In this document: one piece after another, positions 44,966-53,890 of the stretch
How the letters are laid out: each line of letters opens with the position of its first letter
Numbering within the stretch: the first letter of the stretch is position 1
From: Stenotrophomonas koreensis
GTDB lineage: Bacteria > Pseudomonadota > Gammaproteobacteria > Xanthomonadales > Xanthomonadaceae
Direction of reading: 5' to 3'
NCBI RefSeq assembly: GCF_001431525.1
Contig: NZ_LDJH01000017.1
Span: 62,001-126,000, forward strand
Length of the DNA stretch: 64,000 bases
Notes under the pieces: generated by a model
Databases searched by the model: none
What the model was told of the DNA's origin: nothing
What the model saw: the letters and a program-made list of their open reading frames with translations, nothing else
Made by a program: the position numbers and the translations under genes

Positions 44966-45867
44966 CGGCAATGGCTGTCCAGTTCGGGGGAAGGGTAGTG
45001 GCGCTGGGCCGGGTCGTATTCCAGGCGCAGGTTCTGGATCACCGCGTTGCCGCAGGCCACGCCGCTGAAGCGCAGTTCCAGCGGCCAGAAACCGCTGTCG
45101 GTGCGGCTGCTGTCGGCCTGCCACTGGCTGCGCAGCTGGCGCAGGCCGGCCTCGCAGTCGGGGCTGGGCAGGGCGGCGGCCGCGGCGGCATCGCTGTTGG
45201 GGGCCAGCGCGTCATCATCACTGCTGCCGGCGCTGGTGCACTGCAGCTGGGCATGGTTGTCGTAGCGGCTCAAAAAGCGCGCCACCTGGCGCAGCTGCTG
45301 CTGATCCACCGCCATCAGCACGGTTTCGTTCTGCATGGCCTGGTTGGCATCGCCCACGCCGGCCTCGATGGCCACGCCGGGAATGTCCGGGCCGAGCGCG
45401 ACCAGCGACAGGCTGCCGACCACGCCGCCGCTGCCCAGGGTGATGCCACGCCGGCCGTCGACCGTTTCCAGGCCGCCGTTGGCATCGGCGCGCAGCAGCC
45501 AGAGGTCGAGCAGGCCGGGCTCATCGGCGGCGGCATCGTCGCGGTTGGCGCAGATGGCCACCAGGCTGTGCTGGATGCCGGCGATCTCCACCGCCTCGTC
45601 CAGGCACTGGTAGCGGTGCAGCGGACGGTTGCCGTCGCGGTCGCGCCAGGCCTGGTCGGCGCTGGCCTGCTCGCCGTAGGTGGCCCGCCGCCAGCTGGCC
45701 AGGCGGCTGGCGCGTTCGCTGGCGCTCAGTTGCGCCGGGGCGCTGGGCGGCGGTGGCTGCTCGCTGGCGCTGTCGGCTGCCGGGGTGGCATCGAACAGGC
45801 CGCAACCGGCCAGGCCGGCAGCGAGCAGCAGCGCACACGCGCTGGAAGTCAGGTGACGTGTGCGCAT
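44962..45867 (-). CDS. Lipoprotein of unknown function between purH and purD
   Basis: 301 residues. Signal peptide ends LAGC (Cys22), then a Pro/Ser-rich linker. The mature part has RYQCLDEAVEIAGIQHSLVAI, LLDLWLLRADANGGLETV and VGSLSLVALGPDIPGVAIEAG, an alternating beta pattern, and late Cys residues (CTSAG, CEAG, ACGN, HCR). It could be a beta-rich periplasmic protein with disulfides; the DANGG segment recalls Asp-loop repeats but I claim no family. Coupled by ATGA to the small lipoprotein gene that follows. Confidence 0.72.
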   Translation of the reverse strand: MRTRHLTSSACALLLAAGLAGCGLFDATPAADSASEQPPPPSAPAQLSASERASRLASWRRATYGEQASADQAWRDRDGNRPLHRYQCLDEAVEIAGIQHSLVAICANRDDAAADEPGLLDLWLLRADANGGLETVDGRRGITLGSGGVVGSLSLVALGPDIPGVAIEAGVGDANQAMQNETVLMAVDQQQLRQVARFLSRYDNHAQLQCTSAGSSDDDALAPNSDAAAAAALPSPDCEAGLRQLRSQWQADSSRTDSGFWPLELRFSGVACGNAVIQNLRLEYDPAQRHYPSPELDSHCR

Positions 45868-45879
45868 CGGCCGTTTCCC

Positions 45880-47460
45880 TCAGTGGCGGAAGTGACGCAC
45901 GCCGGTGAACACCATCGCGATGCCGTGCTCGTTGGCGGCGGCAATCACTTCGGCATCGCGCATCGAACCGCCCGGCTGGATGACGGCAGTGATGCCGGCT
46001 TCGGCCGCGGCGTCCAGGCCGTCACGGAACGGGAAGAAGGCGTCGGAGGCCATCACCGAACCCGGTACGACCAGGCCGGCGTCATTGGCCTTGATGCCGG
46101 CGATGCGCGCGGAGTAGACGCGGCTCATCTGGCCGGCGCCGACGCCGATGGTGCGCTCGTCCTTGGCATACACAATCGCGTTGGACTTGACGTACTTGGC
46201 CACGCGCCAGGCAAACAGCAGGTCGCGCAGCTCGGCTTCGGTCGGGGCGCGGTCGGTGACGGTGGTCAGTTCGCCCAGGCTCATGCCGCGGTTGTCGGCC
46301 GACTGCACCAGCAGGCCGGAGCCGATGCGCTTGAGGTCATAGCCGTTGCGGCCCTCGCCTTGCGGAATGCGCAGCACGCGCACGTTGGCCTTCTTGGTGG
46401 CGTAGGCCAGGGCCTCAATGCTGTAGTCCGGGGCGATCAGCACCTCGACGAACTGGCGGTCCAGGATGGAGGCCATCAGCGCCGCGTCCACCGGCTGGTT
46501 GAAGGCGATGATGCCGCCGAACGCGCTGGTCGGGTCGGTGTCGTAGGCCTTTTCATACGCATCGGCGATGGTCGCGGCCACGGCCACACCGCAGGGGTTG
46601 GCGTGCTTGACGATGACGCAGGCCGGGACATCGAACTGGCGCACGCATTCCAGCGCGGCATCGGCGTCGGCCAGGTTGTTGTAGCTCAGCTCCTTGCCCT
46701 GCAGCTGCTCAAACGTGGCCAGGGTGCCCGGCACCGGGTTCAGGTCACGGAAGAAGGCGCCGGTCTGGTGCGGGTTCTCGCCGTAGCGCAGGTCCATCAC
46801 CTTGACGAAGGACTGGTTGAGCTGGGCCGGGTATTCGGAACGGACCGGAACTTCGGAAGTTTCGGTCACCGCCGAGAGGTAGTTGCTGATGGCCGCGTCG
46901 TACTGGGCCACGCGGTTGAACGCGGCCACCGACAGCGCAAAGCGCTGGGCGCTGGAGAGCTGGCCGTTGTTGGCTTCCAGCTCGGCGATCAGGCCGGGGT
47001 ACTGGTCCGGGCTGGTGGCCACGGCGACGCGGACGAAATTCTTGGCCGCGCTGCGCAGCATCGCCGGGCCGCCGATGTCGATGTTCTCCACCGCATCGGC
47101 CAGGGTGCAGCCGGCCTTGGCGGTGACCGCCTCGAACGGGTAGAGGTTGAGTACCAGCAGGTCGATCGGGGCGATGCCGTGCTCGGCCATCACCGCATCA
47201 TCGGTGCCGGCGCGGCCGAGCAGGCCGCCGTGGACCATCGGGTGCAGGGTCTTGACCCGGCCGTCCATCATTTCCGGGAAACCGGTGACCTCGGCCACAT
47301 CCTTGACCGGCAGGCCGGCCTCGCGGATCGCCTTGGCGGTGCCGCCGGTGGAGAGCAGCTCGACGCCGCGTGCGGCCAGGGCGGAGGCCAGCTCGATCAG
47401 GCCGGTCTTGTCGGAAACGGAGAGCAGGGCCCGGCGGACGGGCAGCAGATCACAGGCCAT
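45880..47460 (-). CDS. purH: Bifunctional AICAR formyltransferase / IMP cyclohydrolase
   Basis: Last two steps of IMP synthesis. 526 residues from ATG at 47460, because related proteins begin [16 protein letters not shown]; an earlier GTG at 47472 is less likely. The N-terminal cyclohydrolase has [15 protein letters not shown] and [13 protein letters not shown]; the C-terminal formyltransferase has [21 protein letters not shown] and the [10 protein letters not shown] stretch. Read divergently from the CDP-alcohol gene. Confidence 0.97.
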   Translation of the reverse strand: MACDLLPVRRALLSVSDKTGLIELASALAARGVELLSTGGTAKAIREAGLPVKDVAEVTGFPEMMDGRVKTLHPMVHGGLLGRAGTDDAVMAEHGIAPIDLLVLNLYPFEAVTAKAGCTLADAVENIDIGGPAMLRSAAKNFVRVAVATSPDQYPGLIAELEANNGQLSSAQRFALSVAAFNRVAQYDAAISNYLSAVTETSEVPVRSEYPAQLNQSFVKVMDLRYGENPHQTGAFFRDLNPVPGTLATFEQLQGKELSYNNLADADAALECVRQFDVPACVIVKHANPCGVAVAATIADAYEKAYDTDPTSAFGGIIAFNQPVDAALMASILDRQFVEVLIAPDYSIEALAYATKKANVRVLRIPQGEGRNGYDLKRIGSGLLVQSADNRGMSLGELTTVTDRAPTEAELRDLLFAWRVAKYVKSNAIVYAKDERTIGVGAGQMSRVYSARIAGIKANDAGLVVPGSVMASDAFFPFRDGLDAAAEAGITAVIQPGGSMRDAEVIAAANEHGIAMVFTGVRHFRH

Positions 47461-47620
47461 GGGGCGGATCACAGCGGTGGGAGTGGGGGCCCTATTGTAG
47501 CCGCCGTGTCATCAGGGCTGGGGGTGCCGGAAGACCTGCGCCGGACGTGGGCGCTTGCCGGACCCGGCCGGCGATGGGTTAGGCTGTGCCGGCCTTGACA
47601 AGGATGAGCGGGTTCGGGTC

Positions 47621-48241
47621 GTGTCGATCTATGCACTGAAAGGACGTTTCCAGGACCTGCTGCGGCCGGCCGTCGGTGCTCTGTACCGGCTGGGGGTCAC
47701 CGCCAACACGGTGACCGTGGCCGCCGCGCTGGGCTCGCTGCTGGTGGCCGCCGGCATCTGGTACCGGGCGCCGGCGCAGCCACTGCTGTACCTGGCCCTG
47801 CCGTTGTGGATGCTGTTGCGCATGGCGCTCAATGCGGTGGACGGCATGCTGGCGCGCGAGTTCGGCCAGCAGTCGCGGCTGGGCGCCTATCTGAACGAGC
47901 TGTGCGATGTGATCGCCGATGCGGCGCTGTACCTGAGCCTGCTCAGCGTGCCGGGCGTACACGCCGAGGCGCTGTGGCTGCTGGCCTGGAGTGCGGCGCT
48001 GAGCGAATACGCTGGCGTACTCGGACCGATGGTCGGTGCCGGCCGCCGCTACGACGGGCCGATGGGCAAGAGCGACCGTGCCTTCGTCATCGGCGTGCTC
48101 GGGCTGCTGCTGGCCTTTGCCTGGGTCGGCGGCGCCACCGTGAGCGCGGTGGCCTGGGGGCTGTCGCTGCTGTGCGCGCTGACCCTGGTCCGCCGGGTGC
48201 GCCAGGGGCTGAAACAAGCGGCGGCGACGCCATTGCAGTAA
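47621..48241 (+). CDS. YnbA-like CDP-alcohol phosphatidyltransferase
   Basis: 206 residues from GTG at 47621. About six TM helices and the CDP-OH-P region NAVDGMLAREF with RLGAYLNELCDVIAD. The usual motif is DxxDGxxAR(x8)GxxxDxxxD; here the first and third Asp positions read Asn, while the second and fourth Asp stay. It should join CDP-DAG with an alcohol to form a phospholipid in the inner membrane, but which alcohol is unknown. First gene of a six-gene plus-strand cassette that resembles E. coli ynbABCD. Confidence 0.82.
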   Translation: MSIYALKGRFQDLLRPAVGALYRLGVTANTVTVAAALGSLLVAAGIWYRAPAQPLLYLALPLWMLLRMALNAVDGMLAREFGQQSRLGAYLNELCDVIADAALYLSLLSVPGVHAEALWLLAWSAALSEYAGVLGPMVGAGRRYDGPMGKSDRAFVIGVLGLLLAFAWVGGATVSAVAWGLSLLCALTLVRRVRQGLKQAAATPLQ

Positions 48242-48306
48242 ATGGATTGAATTGAATTGACTGGCGCCGCTGTGGGTGCCGCAGCGGCACATCACCAGGA
48301 GATTGC

Positions 48307-50058
48307 ATGCGTAAGGCGCAGGAGAGGGAGTTCCACAGCTTTGACCAGGCCGCACTGTTTTACCGGCATTGGCCGGCCATCCAGCCAGGCGCGCCGGCCA
48401 GGGCGATCGTGCTGCTGCATCGCGGGCATGAGCATTCGGGCCGGGTGGCGCATCTGGTTGACGAGCTCGACCTGCCCGACACCGCCTTCTTTGCCTGGGA
48501 TGCGCGCGGCAACGGCCGTTCCCCGGGGCAACGCGGTGATGCCCCCGGGTTTGACGCCCTGGTGCGTGACCTGGACAGTTTCATCGCCCATATCGGCAGC
48601 GAACATGGCATCGCGGTGGAGGACATCGTGGTGATCGCACAGAGTGTGGGCGCGGTCGTTGCGGCGACCTGGGTGCACGATTACGCCCCGCGGCTGCGTG
48701 CGCTGGTGCTGGCCTCGCCGGCGTTCAAGGTCAAACTGTATGTGCCGTTCGCACGCCCGGGGCTGGCACTGATGCAGAAGCTGCGTGGCAACTTCTTCGT
48801 CAACAGCTACGTCAAGCCGCAATGGCTGACCCATGACCCGGCGCGGGTGGACAGCTACCGCAATGACCCGCTGATCACCCGGCCGATTTCGGTGCGGGTG
48901 CTGTTGGGCCTGTACGCGACCGCCGACCGCGTGGTGGCCGATGCGCAGGCCATCAGCGTGCCGCTGCAGCTGCTGGTGTCCGGTGCCGATTTCGTCGTGC
49001 ACCGTGGCCCGCAGGACCGCTTCTACGAGCGCCTGTCCAGCCCGGTCAAGCAGCGCGTCTACCTGCCCGGTTTCTTCCACGACACCTTGGGCGAGCGCGA
49101 TCGGGCGCCGGCATTGGCGGCGATCCGCAGCTTCATCCAGGCGCGCTTTGCCGAGCCGCTGCGCACGCTGTCGCGGCGTGATGCCCACCGCCATGGGCCG
49201 AGCTTCGACGAGGCCGAGATCCTGGCGTGGCCGCCGCAGCGCAACAGCCTGGCCGACCTGCGCTGGCGTGCGGTGCGTGCCGGGCTGCGCCTGGGCGGGC
49301 GGCTGTCGGAGGGCATCGCGCTGGGCCTGGCCACCGGCTTTGATTCGGGCAGCTCGCTGGATTACATCTACCGCAACCAGGCCCAGGGCTGGGGCCCGCT
49401 GGGGCGGCTGGTGGACCGCATCTACCTGGAGGCGATCGGCTGGCGCGGTATCCGCATCCGTGGCCAGCACCTGCAGCAGCTGCTGGTGGAGGCCGCCACG
49501 CGCCTGCGCGGGCAGGGCCTGCCGGTGCGCGTGCTGGACGTGGCCGCCGGCCATGGCCGTTACGTGCTCCAGGCGCTGGGCCAGGGCGGACAGCGCGCCG
49601 ATGCGATTTTGCTGCGTGATTTCAGCGACCTGAACGTGACCCACGGCCAGGCGCTGATCGAGCAGCTGGGTGCCGGCGACATTGCCCGTTTCGAACAGGG
49701 CGATGCCTTCGACCCGGCACAGCTGGCGGCGGTCGAGCCGCCACCGACGCTGGCGGTGGTGTCCGGCCTGTACGAGCTGTTCAGCGACAACGATGCGGTG
49801 CTGCGCTCGCTGCAGGGCATTGCCGCGGCGGTGCCGGTGGGCGGCTACCTGGCCTATACCGGCCAGCCCTGGCATCCGCAGCTGGAGTTCATCGCCCGGG
49901 CACTGACCAGCCATCGCGATGGCGTGGCCTGGGTAATGCGCCGGCGCAGCCAGCAGGAAATGGACGAGCTGGTGCGCCTGGCCGGGTTTGAAAAGGTGGC
50001 CCAGCGTATTGATGAATTTGGCATTTTCAGCGTGTCGCTGGCACGCCGGGTTGGCTGA
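48307..50058 (+). CDS. YnbC-like fused alpha/beta hydrolase and SAM-dependent methyltransferase
   Basis: 583 residues; AGGAG lies before the ATG. The N-terminal 300 residues are a serine-hydrolase fold (IVLLHRGHEHSG, FFAWDARGNGRSPG, nucleophile region VVIAQSVGAVVA, and a late FFHD with His). The C-terminal part has a class I methyltransferase site (VRVLDVAAGHGRYVLQAL) and LAYTGQPWHPQ. The same two-domain order is seen in E. coli YnbC. A role in modifying or deacylating the lipid headgroup made by its neighbours is inferred. Confidence 0.85.
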   Translation: MRKAQEREFHSFDQAALFYRHWPAIQPGAPARAIVLLHRGHEHSGRVAHLVDELDLPDTAFFAWDARGNGRSPGQRGDAPGFDALVRDLDSFIAHIGSEHGIAVEDIVVIAQSVGAVVAATWVHDYAPRLRALVLASPAFKVKLYVPFARPGLALMQKLRGNFFVNSYVKPQWLTHDPARVDSYRNDPLITRPISVRVLLGLYATADRVVADAQAISVPLQLLVSGADFVVHRGPQDRFYERLSSPVKQRVYLPGFFHDTLGERDRAPALAAIRSFIQARFAEPLRTLSRRDAHRHGPSFDEAEILAWPPQRNSLADLRWRAVRAGLRLGGRLSEGIALGLATGFDSGSSLDYIYRNQAQGWGPLGRLVDRIYLEAIGWRGIRIRGQHLQQLLVEAATRLRGQGLPVRVLDVAAGHGRYVLQALGQGGQRADAILLRDFSDLNVTHGQALIEQLGAGDIARFEQGDAFDPAQLAAVEPPPTLAVVSGLYELFSDNDAVLRSLQGIAAAVPVGGYLAYTGQPWHPQLEFIARALTSHRDGVAWVMRRRSQQEMDELVRLAGFEKVAQRIDEFGIFSVSLARRVG

Positions 50059-50060
50059 GG

Positions 50061-51398
50061 ATGACCAGCGTGACCACCACCGCGGTGGCAGCGGCTCCAG
50101 CCACGGCGCGGCCGTGGCGACGCGCATTGTTGTGGCTGGCCGTGCTCGGCCCGTTCTTCTTTGCCAGCTACGGCTTTGCCAATTGGATGGCCGCCCGCCA
50201 GCCCGTGGTGCCGGTGCTGGTGTTCGGCTGGGAAAGCGCGATCCCGTTCCTGCCGTGGACGATCGTGCCGTACTGGTCGATCGATGCGTTCTACGCGCTG
50301 TCGCTGTTGCTGTGCCGGCAGCGGCTGGAACTGGACCGGCATGCGCTGCGCCTGCTCAGCGCGCAGCTGATCGCGGTGACCTGCTTCCTGCTCTGGCCGC
50401 TGCGCTTCAGCTTCCAGCGCCCGGCCACCGATGGCGTGTACGGCTGGCTGTTCGATGTGCTGCTCGGCTTTGACAAGCCGTTCAACCAGGCCCCGTCGCT
50501 GCACATCGTGTTGCTGGTCGTGCTCTGGGTGAAGTTTGCCCAGTACCTGCACGGCCACTGGCGCTGGCTGCTACATGGCTGGGCACTGCTGATCGGGGTC
50601 TCTGTGCTGACCACCTTCCAGCACCATTTCATCGACATCCCGACCGGGCTGCTGGTCGGCTGGCTGTGCGTGTGGCTATGGCCCGAGCAGGGCACGCCAC
50701 CGCTGCGTGCGTGGCAGGCCACGCGTGATCGCCGGCGCTGGCGGCTGGCCATGCTGTACCTGCTCGGGGCGGCGCTGCTGATCCTGCCGGCGCTATGGCT
50801 GGGCGGGGCGGCGCTGTGGTTGCTGTGGCCGGTAGCCTCGCTGCTGCTGGTGGCCCTGGGCTATGCCGGGCTGGGTGCGGGCGTGTTCCAGAAGCGTGCC
50901 GATGGCCGCCTGGGGCTGGCCGCGCGCTGGCTGCTGGCGCCGTACCTGGGCGCGGCCTGGCTCAACTCGCGGCTGTGGACCTGGCGCGCGTCGCAGCCGG
51001 TGGCGGTGGCCGACGGGGTCTGGCTGGGACGGATGCCGGGCCGCGCATTGCCGGCGCCGCTGCTGGCGGTGGTCGACACCTGCGCCGAGCTGTCCTGCCC
51101 GGCGCCGGGCGCGGCCTATGCCAGCGTGCCGATGCTTGACCTGGTGGTGCCTGATCCTGAGCAGCTGCGCGCAGCCGCCGCGGCGATCGAGCGCCTGCGC
51201 GCGCACGGCCCGCTGCTGGTGTGCTGCGCGCTGGGGTATTCGCGCAGTGCCGCCAGTGTGGCGACCTGGCTGCTGTGCAGCGGCCGCGCGCGCAGCGTGG
51301 ACGAGGCGGTGGCCCGACTGCGCGCGGTGCGGCCGGCCATCGTGCTGCATCCGGCACACCGGCAGGCGATTGCGATGGCGGCTGGAGTCGGTACATGA
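50061..51398 (+). CDS. YnbD-like membrane phosphatase (PAP2 domain plus dual-specificity phosphatase domain)
   Basis: 445 residues. Five or six TM helices carry PAP2 motifs (FDKPFNQAPSLHIV, FQHHFIDIPTG). The C-terminal 130 residues are a cysteine phosphatase with CCALGYSRSAASV (C-x5-R) and a downstream RPAIVLHPAHRQA helix. It would remove phosphate from a lipid phosphate, such as a phospholipid precursor or undecaprenyl-like lipid. Starts two bases after the YnbC-like gene and ends in an ATGA overlap with the next. Confidence 0.86.
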   Translation: MTSVTTTAVAAAPATARPWRRALLWLAVLGPFFFASYGFANWMAARQPVVPVLVFGWESAIPFLPWTIVPYWSIDAFYALSLLLCRQRLELDRHALRLLSAQLIAVTCFLLWPLRFSFQRPATDGVYGWLFDVLLGFDKPFNQAPSLHIVLLVVLWVKFAQYLHGHWRWLLHGWALLIGVSVLTTFQHHFIDIPTGLLVGWLCVWLWPEQGTPPLRAWQATRDRRRWRLAMLYLLGAALLILPALWLGGAALWLLWPVASLLLVALGYAGLGAGVFQKRADGRLGLAARWLLAPYLGAAWLNSRLWTWRASQPVAVADGVWLGRMPGRALPAPLLAVVDTCAELSCPAPGAAYASVPMLDLVVPDPEQLRAAAAAIERLRAHGPLLVCCALGYSRSAASVATWLLCSGRARSVDEAVARLRAVRPAIVLHPAHRQAIAMAAGVGT

Positions 51399-51832
51399 GC
51401 GCGTTGCCGGCGCTGCCGATGATGCAACTGCTGCTGCGCCAGGGCCGGCTGCCGGCGACATTGTCGCTGGGGCTGCTGCTGGTGGCGTTGCTGCTGCTCG
51501 GGCTGGTGCCCGCGCCGGCGCCGGTCAGCCAGGTGCTGTGGCTGGCCAGTGTGGCCGGCGGGCTGGTGCAGGGCTACTACGCCTGGCGGCTGCAGCTCGA
51601 TGCCGGCCTGCTGCAGCTGCTGCAGGACCAGGGCCTTGGCGGCGAGGCCGCCGCGCGCTGGCTGGATGAGCAGCTGCAGGCCACTGGCCTGAGGCCGGCA
51701 GCGGCGGCTGCGGCAACATGTGGCTGGGAACTGCGCTGGGCCGGCATGCGCCGGCTGCTGCTGCGCCAGCACCTGGCCTGTGCACTGCAGTTGGCCACGC
51801 TGCTGCTGGCGCTGGGCTGGCCGTTGATTTGA
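51395..51832 (+). CDS. Small membrane protein in the ynb-like cassette
   Basis: 145 residues, coupled by ATGA. Two or three hydrophobic segments (TLSLGLLLVALLLLGLVP, VLWLASVAGGLVQGYYAW, LACALQLATLLLALGW) and a short soluble part between (LDEQLQATGLRPAAAA). No homologue recognised. Its place between the phosphatase and acyltransferase genes suggests a structural role in the same membrane enzyme set. Confidence 0.7.
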   Translation: MSALPALPMMQLLLRQGRLPATLSLGLLLVALLLLGLVPAPAPVSQVLWLASVAGGLVQGYYAWRLQLDAGLLQLLQDQGLGGEAAARWLDEQLQATGLRPAAAAAATCGWELRWAGMRRLLLRQHLACALQLATLLLALGWPLI

Positions 51833-51845
51833 ACAGGAGCAAGCC

Positions 51846-52475
51846 ATGTTTGCCGAACTGATCGCCCGCGCCTGCAGTGGCGCCATCCAGCTGCTGACCG
51901 GCGCGCGTGCGCTGTGGCTTGGCTGCGCGCCTTCCAGTGCCCACCGGGTCTATTACGGAAACCACACCAGCCACGGCGATTTCGTGCTGATCTGGTCATC
52001 GTTGCCGCCGGCGCTGCGCCGCCAGGTGCGCCCGGTGGCGGCGGCCGACTACTGGCAGCGTGACCGCCTGCGCCGTTACCTGATTGATGCGGTGTTCAAC
52101 GCCGTGCTGGTCCAGCGCGAGGCGGCCAGCCGTCAGCACGATCCGCTGCAGGTGCTGTGCACGGCGGTGGACCAGGGCTGTTCGTTGATCCTGTTCCCGG
52201 AAGGCACCCGCAACAGTGGCGAGGAGACACTGCTGCCGTTCAAGAGCGGCATCTACCACCTGGCCCGGCAGCGCCCGGAGCTGGAGTTCGTGCCGGTGTG
52301 GATCGACAACCTGAAGCGGGTGATGCCCAAGGGGCGGTTGTTGCCGCTGCCGCTGCTGTGCACGGCCAGCTTCGGCACGCCGCTGCGGCTGCAGGCCGGC
52401 GAGGACAAGGCCGCCTTCCTCGCGCGCAGCCGGCAGGCGCTGCTGGCACTGGCACCGGAGGGCGCACGCGCATGA
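51846..52475 (+). CDS. PlsC-type lysophospholipid acyltransferase
   Basis: 209 residues with YYGNHTSHGDFVL (HX4D motif) and LILFPEGTRNSGEE (second motif), and the segment PFKSGIYHLARQRPELEFVPV. This family puts an acyl chain on lysophosphatidic acid or a related lysolipid. AGGAG stands before the ATG. The next gene begins inside its stop. E. coli ynbABCD lacks a member of this kind in the operon, so it is an addition here. Confidence 0.86.
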   Translation: MFAELIARACSGAIQLLTGARALWLGCAPSSAHRVYYGNHTSHGDFVLIWSSLPPALRRQVRPVAAADYWQRDRLRRYLIDAVFNAVLVQREAASRQHDPLQVLCTAVDQGCSLILFPEGTRNSGEETLLPFKSGIYHLARQRPELEFVPVWIDNLKRVMPKGRLLPLPLLCTASFGTPLRLQAGEDKAAFLARSRQALLALAPEGARA

Positions 52476-53473
52476 ACAGCTTGTTGATTCCGGTTTCCGC
52501 CGACCTGGCCACACGCAGCGTCGGCCAGCAGAGCAGCCTGCTGTTTGCCGGCATCGGCGCAGTGCTGGTACTGGCCACGCTGGTGGCCGAGATGCTGAGC
52601 TGGCGCCAGCGTCGGCGTGGCCAGCCCAGTGCGGTGATTGCCAACCTGGTGGCACGCATCCGCGCCTGGTGGGTGATGGTGATCGTGGTCGGGCTGGCGC
52701 TGCTGTTCGGCCGTGCCGGGGTGATCGTGCTGTTTGCGCTGATCTCGCTGTTGGCCCTGCGCGAGTTCATCACCCTGGCACCGACCCGTTCGGGAGATTA
52801 CTACGCACTGCTGGCGGCCTTCTACCTGGTGTTGCCGTGGCAGTACTACCTGGTCTGGATCGATTGGTACGGCCTGTACACGCTGCTGATCCCGGTCTAC
52901 GCGTTTTTGTTCCTGCCGATCCTGGCCACCATCGGTGGTGATACCACCCACTATCTGGAGCGCACGGCCAAGGTGCAGTGGGGGCTGATGATCTGCGTGT
53001 TCTGCCTGTCGCACGTGCCGCTGCTGCTGAACCTGCAGGTGCCCGGGCATGACCCGGCGCGCAACCTGCTGCTGTTCGCCTTCCTGGTGATCGTGGTGCA
53101 GTCCTCGGACGTGCTGCAGTACATCTGGGGCAAGCTGCTGGGCCGGCACCTGATCGCGCCAAAGCTGTCACCATCCAAGACCGTGGAAGGCTTTGTCGGC
53201 GGCGTGCTCAGTGCCAGCGTGCTCGGCGCGGGGCTGTGGTGGATCACCCCGTTCACGCCGTTGCAGGCGTTCGCGCTGTCGCTGTTGATCACCCTGATGG
53301 GCTTCTGGGGCGGGTTGGTGATGTCGGCGATCAAGCGCGACCGCGGGATCAAGGACTGGGGCCACCTGATCGAGGGCCATGGCGGCGTGCTCGACCGGCT
53401 GGATTCGGTGTGTTTTGCCGCGCCGGTGTTCTTCCACGTGGTGCGTTACTACTGGAAGGCCGGTGGCGGCTGA
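52472..53473 (+). CDS. YnbB-like phosphatidate cytidylyltransferase
   Basis: 333 residues, coupled by ATGA to the acyltransferase. About eight TM helices and the CDP-DAG synthase signature SAIKRDRGIKDWGHLIEGHG followed by GVLDRLDS. It makes CDP-diacylglycerol for the YnbA-like transferase. It is probably a second cdsA beside the housekeeping one; that copy is not in this window. Last gene of the cassette. Confidence 0.9.
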   Translation: MNSLLIPVSADLATRSVGQQSSLLFAGIGAVLVLATLVAEMLSWRQRRRGQPSAVIANLVARIRAWWVMVIVVGLALLFGRAGVIVLFALISLLALREFITLAPTRSGDYYALLAAFYLVLPWQYYLVWIDWYGLYTLLIPVYAFLFLPILATIGGDTTHYLERTAKVQWGLMICVFCLSHVPLLLNLQVPGHDPARNLLLFAFLVIVVQSSDVLQYIWGKLLGRHLIAPKLSPSKTVEGFVGGVLSASVLGAGLWWITPFTPLQAFALSLLITLMGFWGGLVMSAIKRDRGIKDWGHLIEGHGGVLDRLDSVCFAAPVFFHVVRYYWKAGGG

Positions 53474-53508
53474 GGGCCGGCCAGCGCGGCTGCCGCGGGC
53501 GGCTCAGA

Positions 53509-53536
53509 CAGATTCGATCAGGCAGATTCGATCAGG
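53509..53536 (-). repeat. Perfect 14-bp tandem duplication at the 3' end of fis
   Basis: CAGATTCGATCAGG occurs twice back to back (53509-53522 and 53523-53536). The fis stop codon falls inside the first copy. Removing one copy would change the fis end from Ile-Glu-Ser-Ala to Ile-Glu-Ser-Val. Confidence 0.95.
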
Positions 53537-53799
53537 CCGTATTCGCGCAGCTTCTTGCGCAGGGTGGCGCGGTGGATGCCGAGCATCGCCGCGGCGCGGC
53601 TCTGGTTGCCTTCGCAGTGGTTGAGCACTTCGGTGAACAGCGGGATCTCCATCTCGCGCAGCACCACCTCGTAAACGTCATCGGCATCACAGCCATCCAG
53701 GTCGCGCAGGTAGCGGCGGACAGCCTGGGCAACGTTTTCACGCAACGGCGGGCGGGTGGCGCCACGACTGTTGTCAGGACGGGAGGCGGGTACGTTCAA
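53518..53799 (-). CDS. fis: DNA-binding protein Fis
   Basis: A nucleoid-associated protein that bends DNA. 93 residues from a TTG at 53799; the following [12 protein letters not shown] aligns with related Fis. Core: [30 protein letters not shown], and the [23 protein letters not shown]. In many relatives fis lies directly before purH; here the ynb-like cassette lies between them. Confidence 0.9.
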   Translation of the reverse strand: MNVPASRPDNSRGATRPPLRENVAQAVRRYLRDLDGCDADDVYEVVLREMEIPLFTEVLNHCEGNQSRAAAMLGIHRATLRKKLREYGLIESA

Positions 53800-53890
53800 G
53801 GGAGTTTCCGGCGAGGTTGATACCGGCCAGCGAGGTGGCCGTGCAGGTGCCAAGTCTAACGCGCCACGCCGGCAGGGTCACGCCCCGGGC

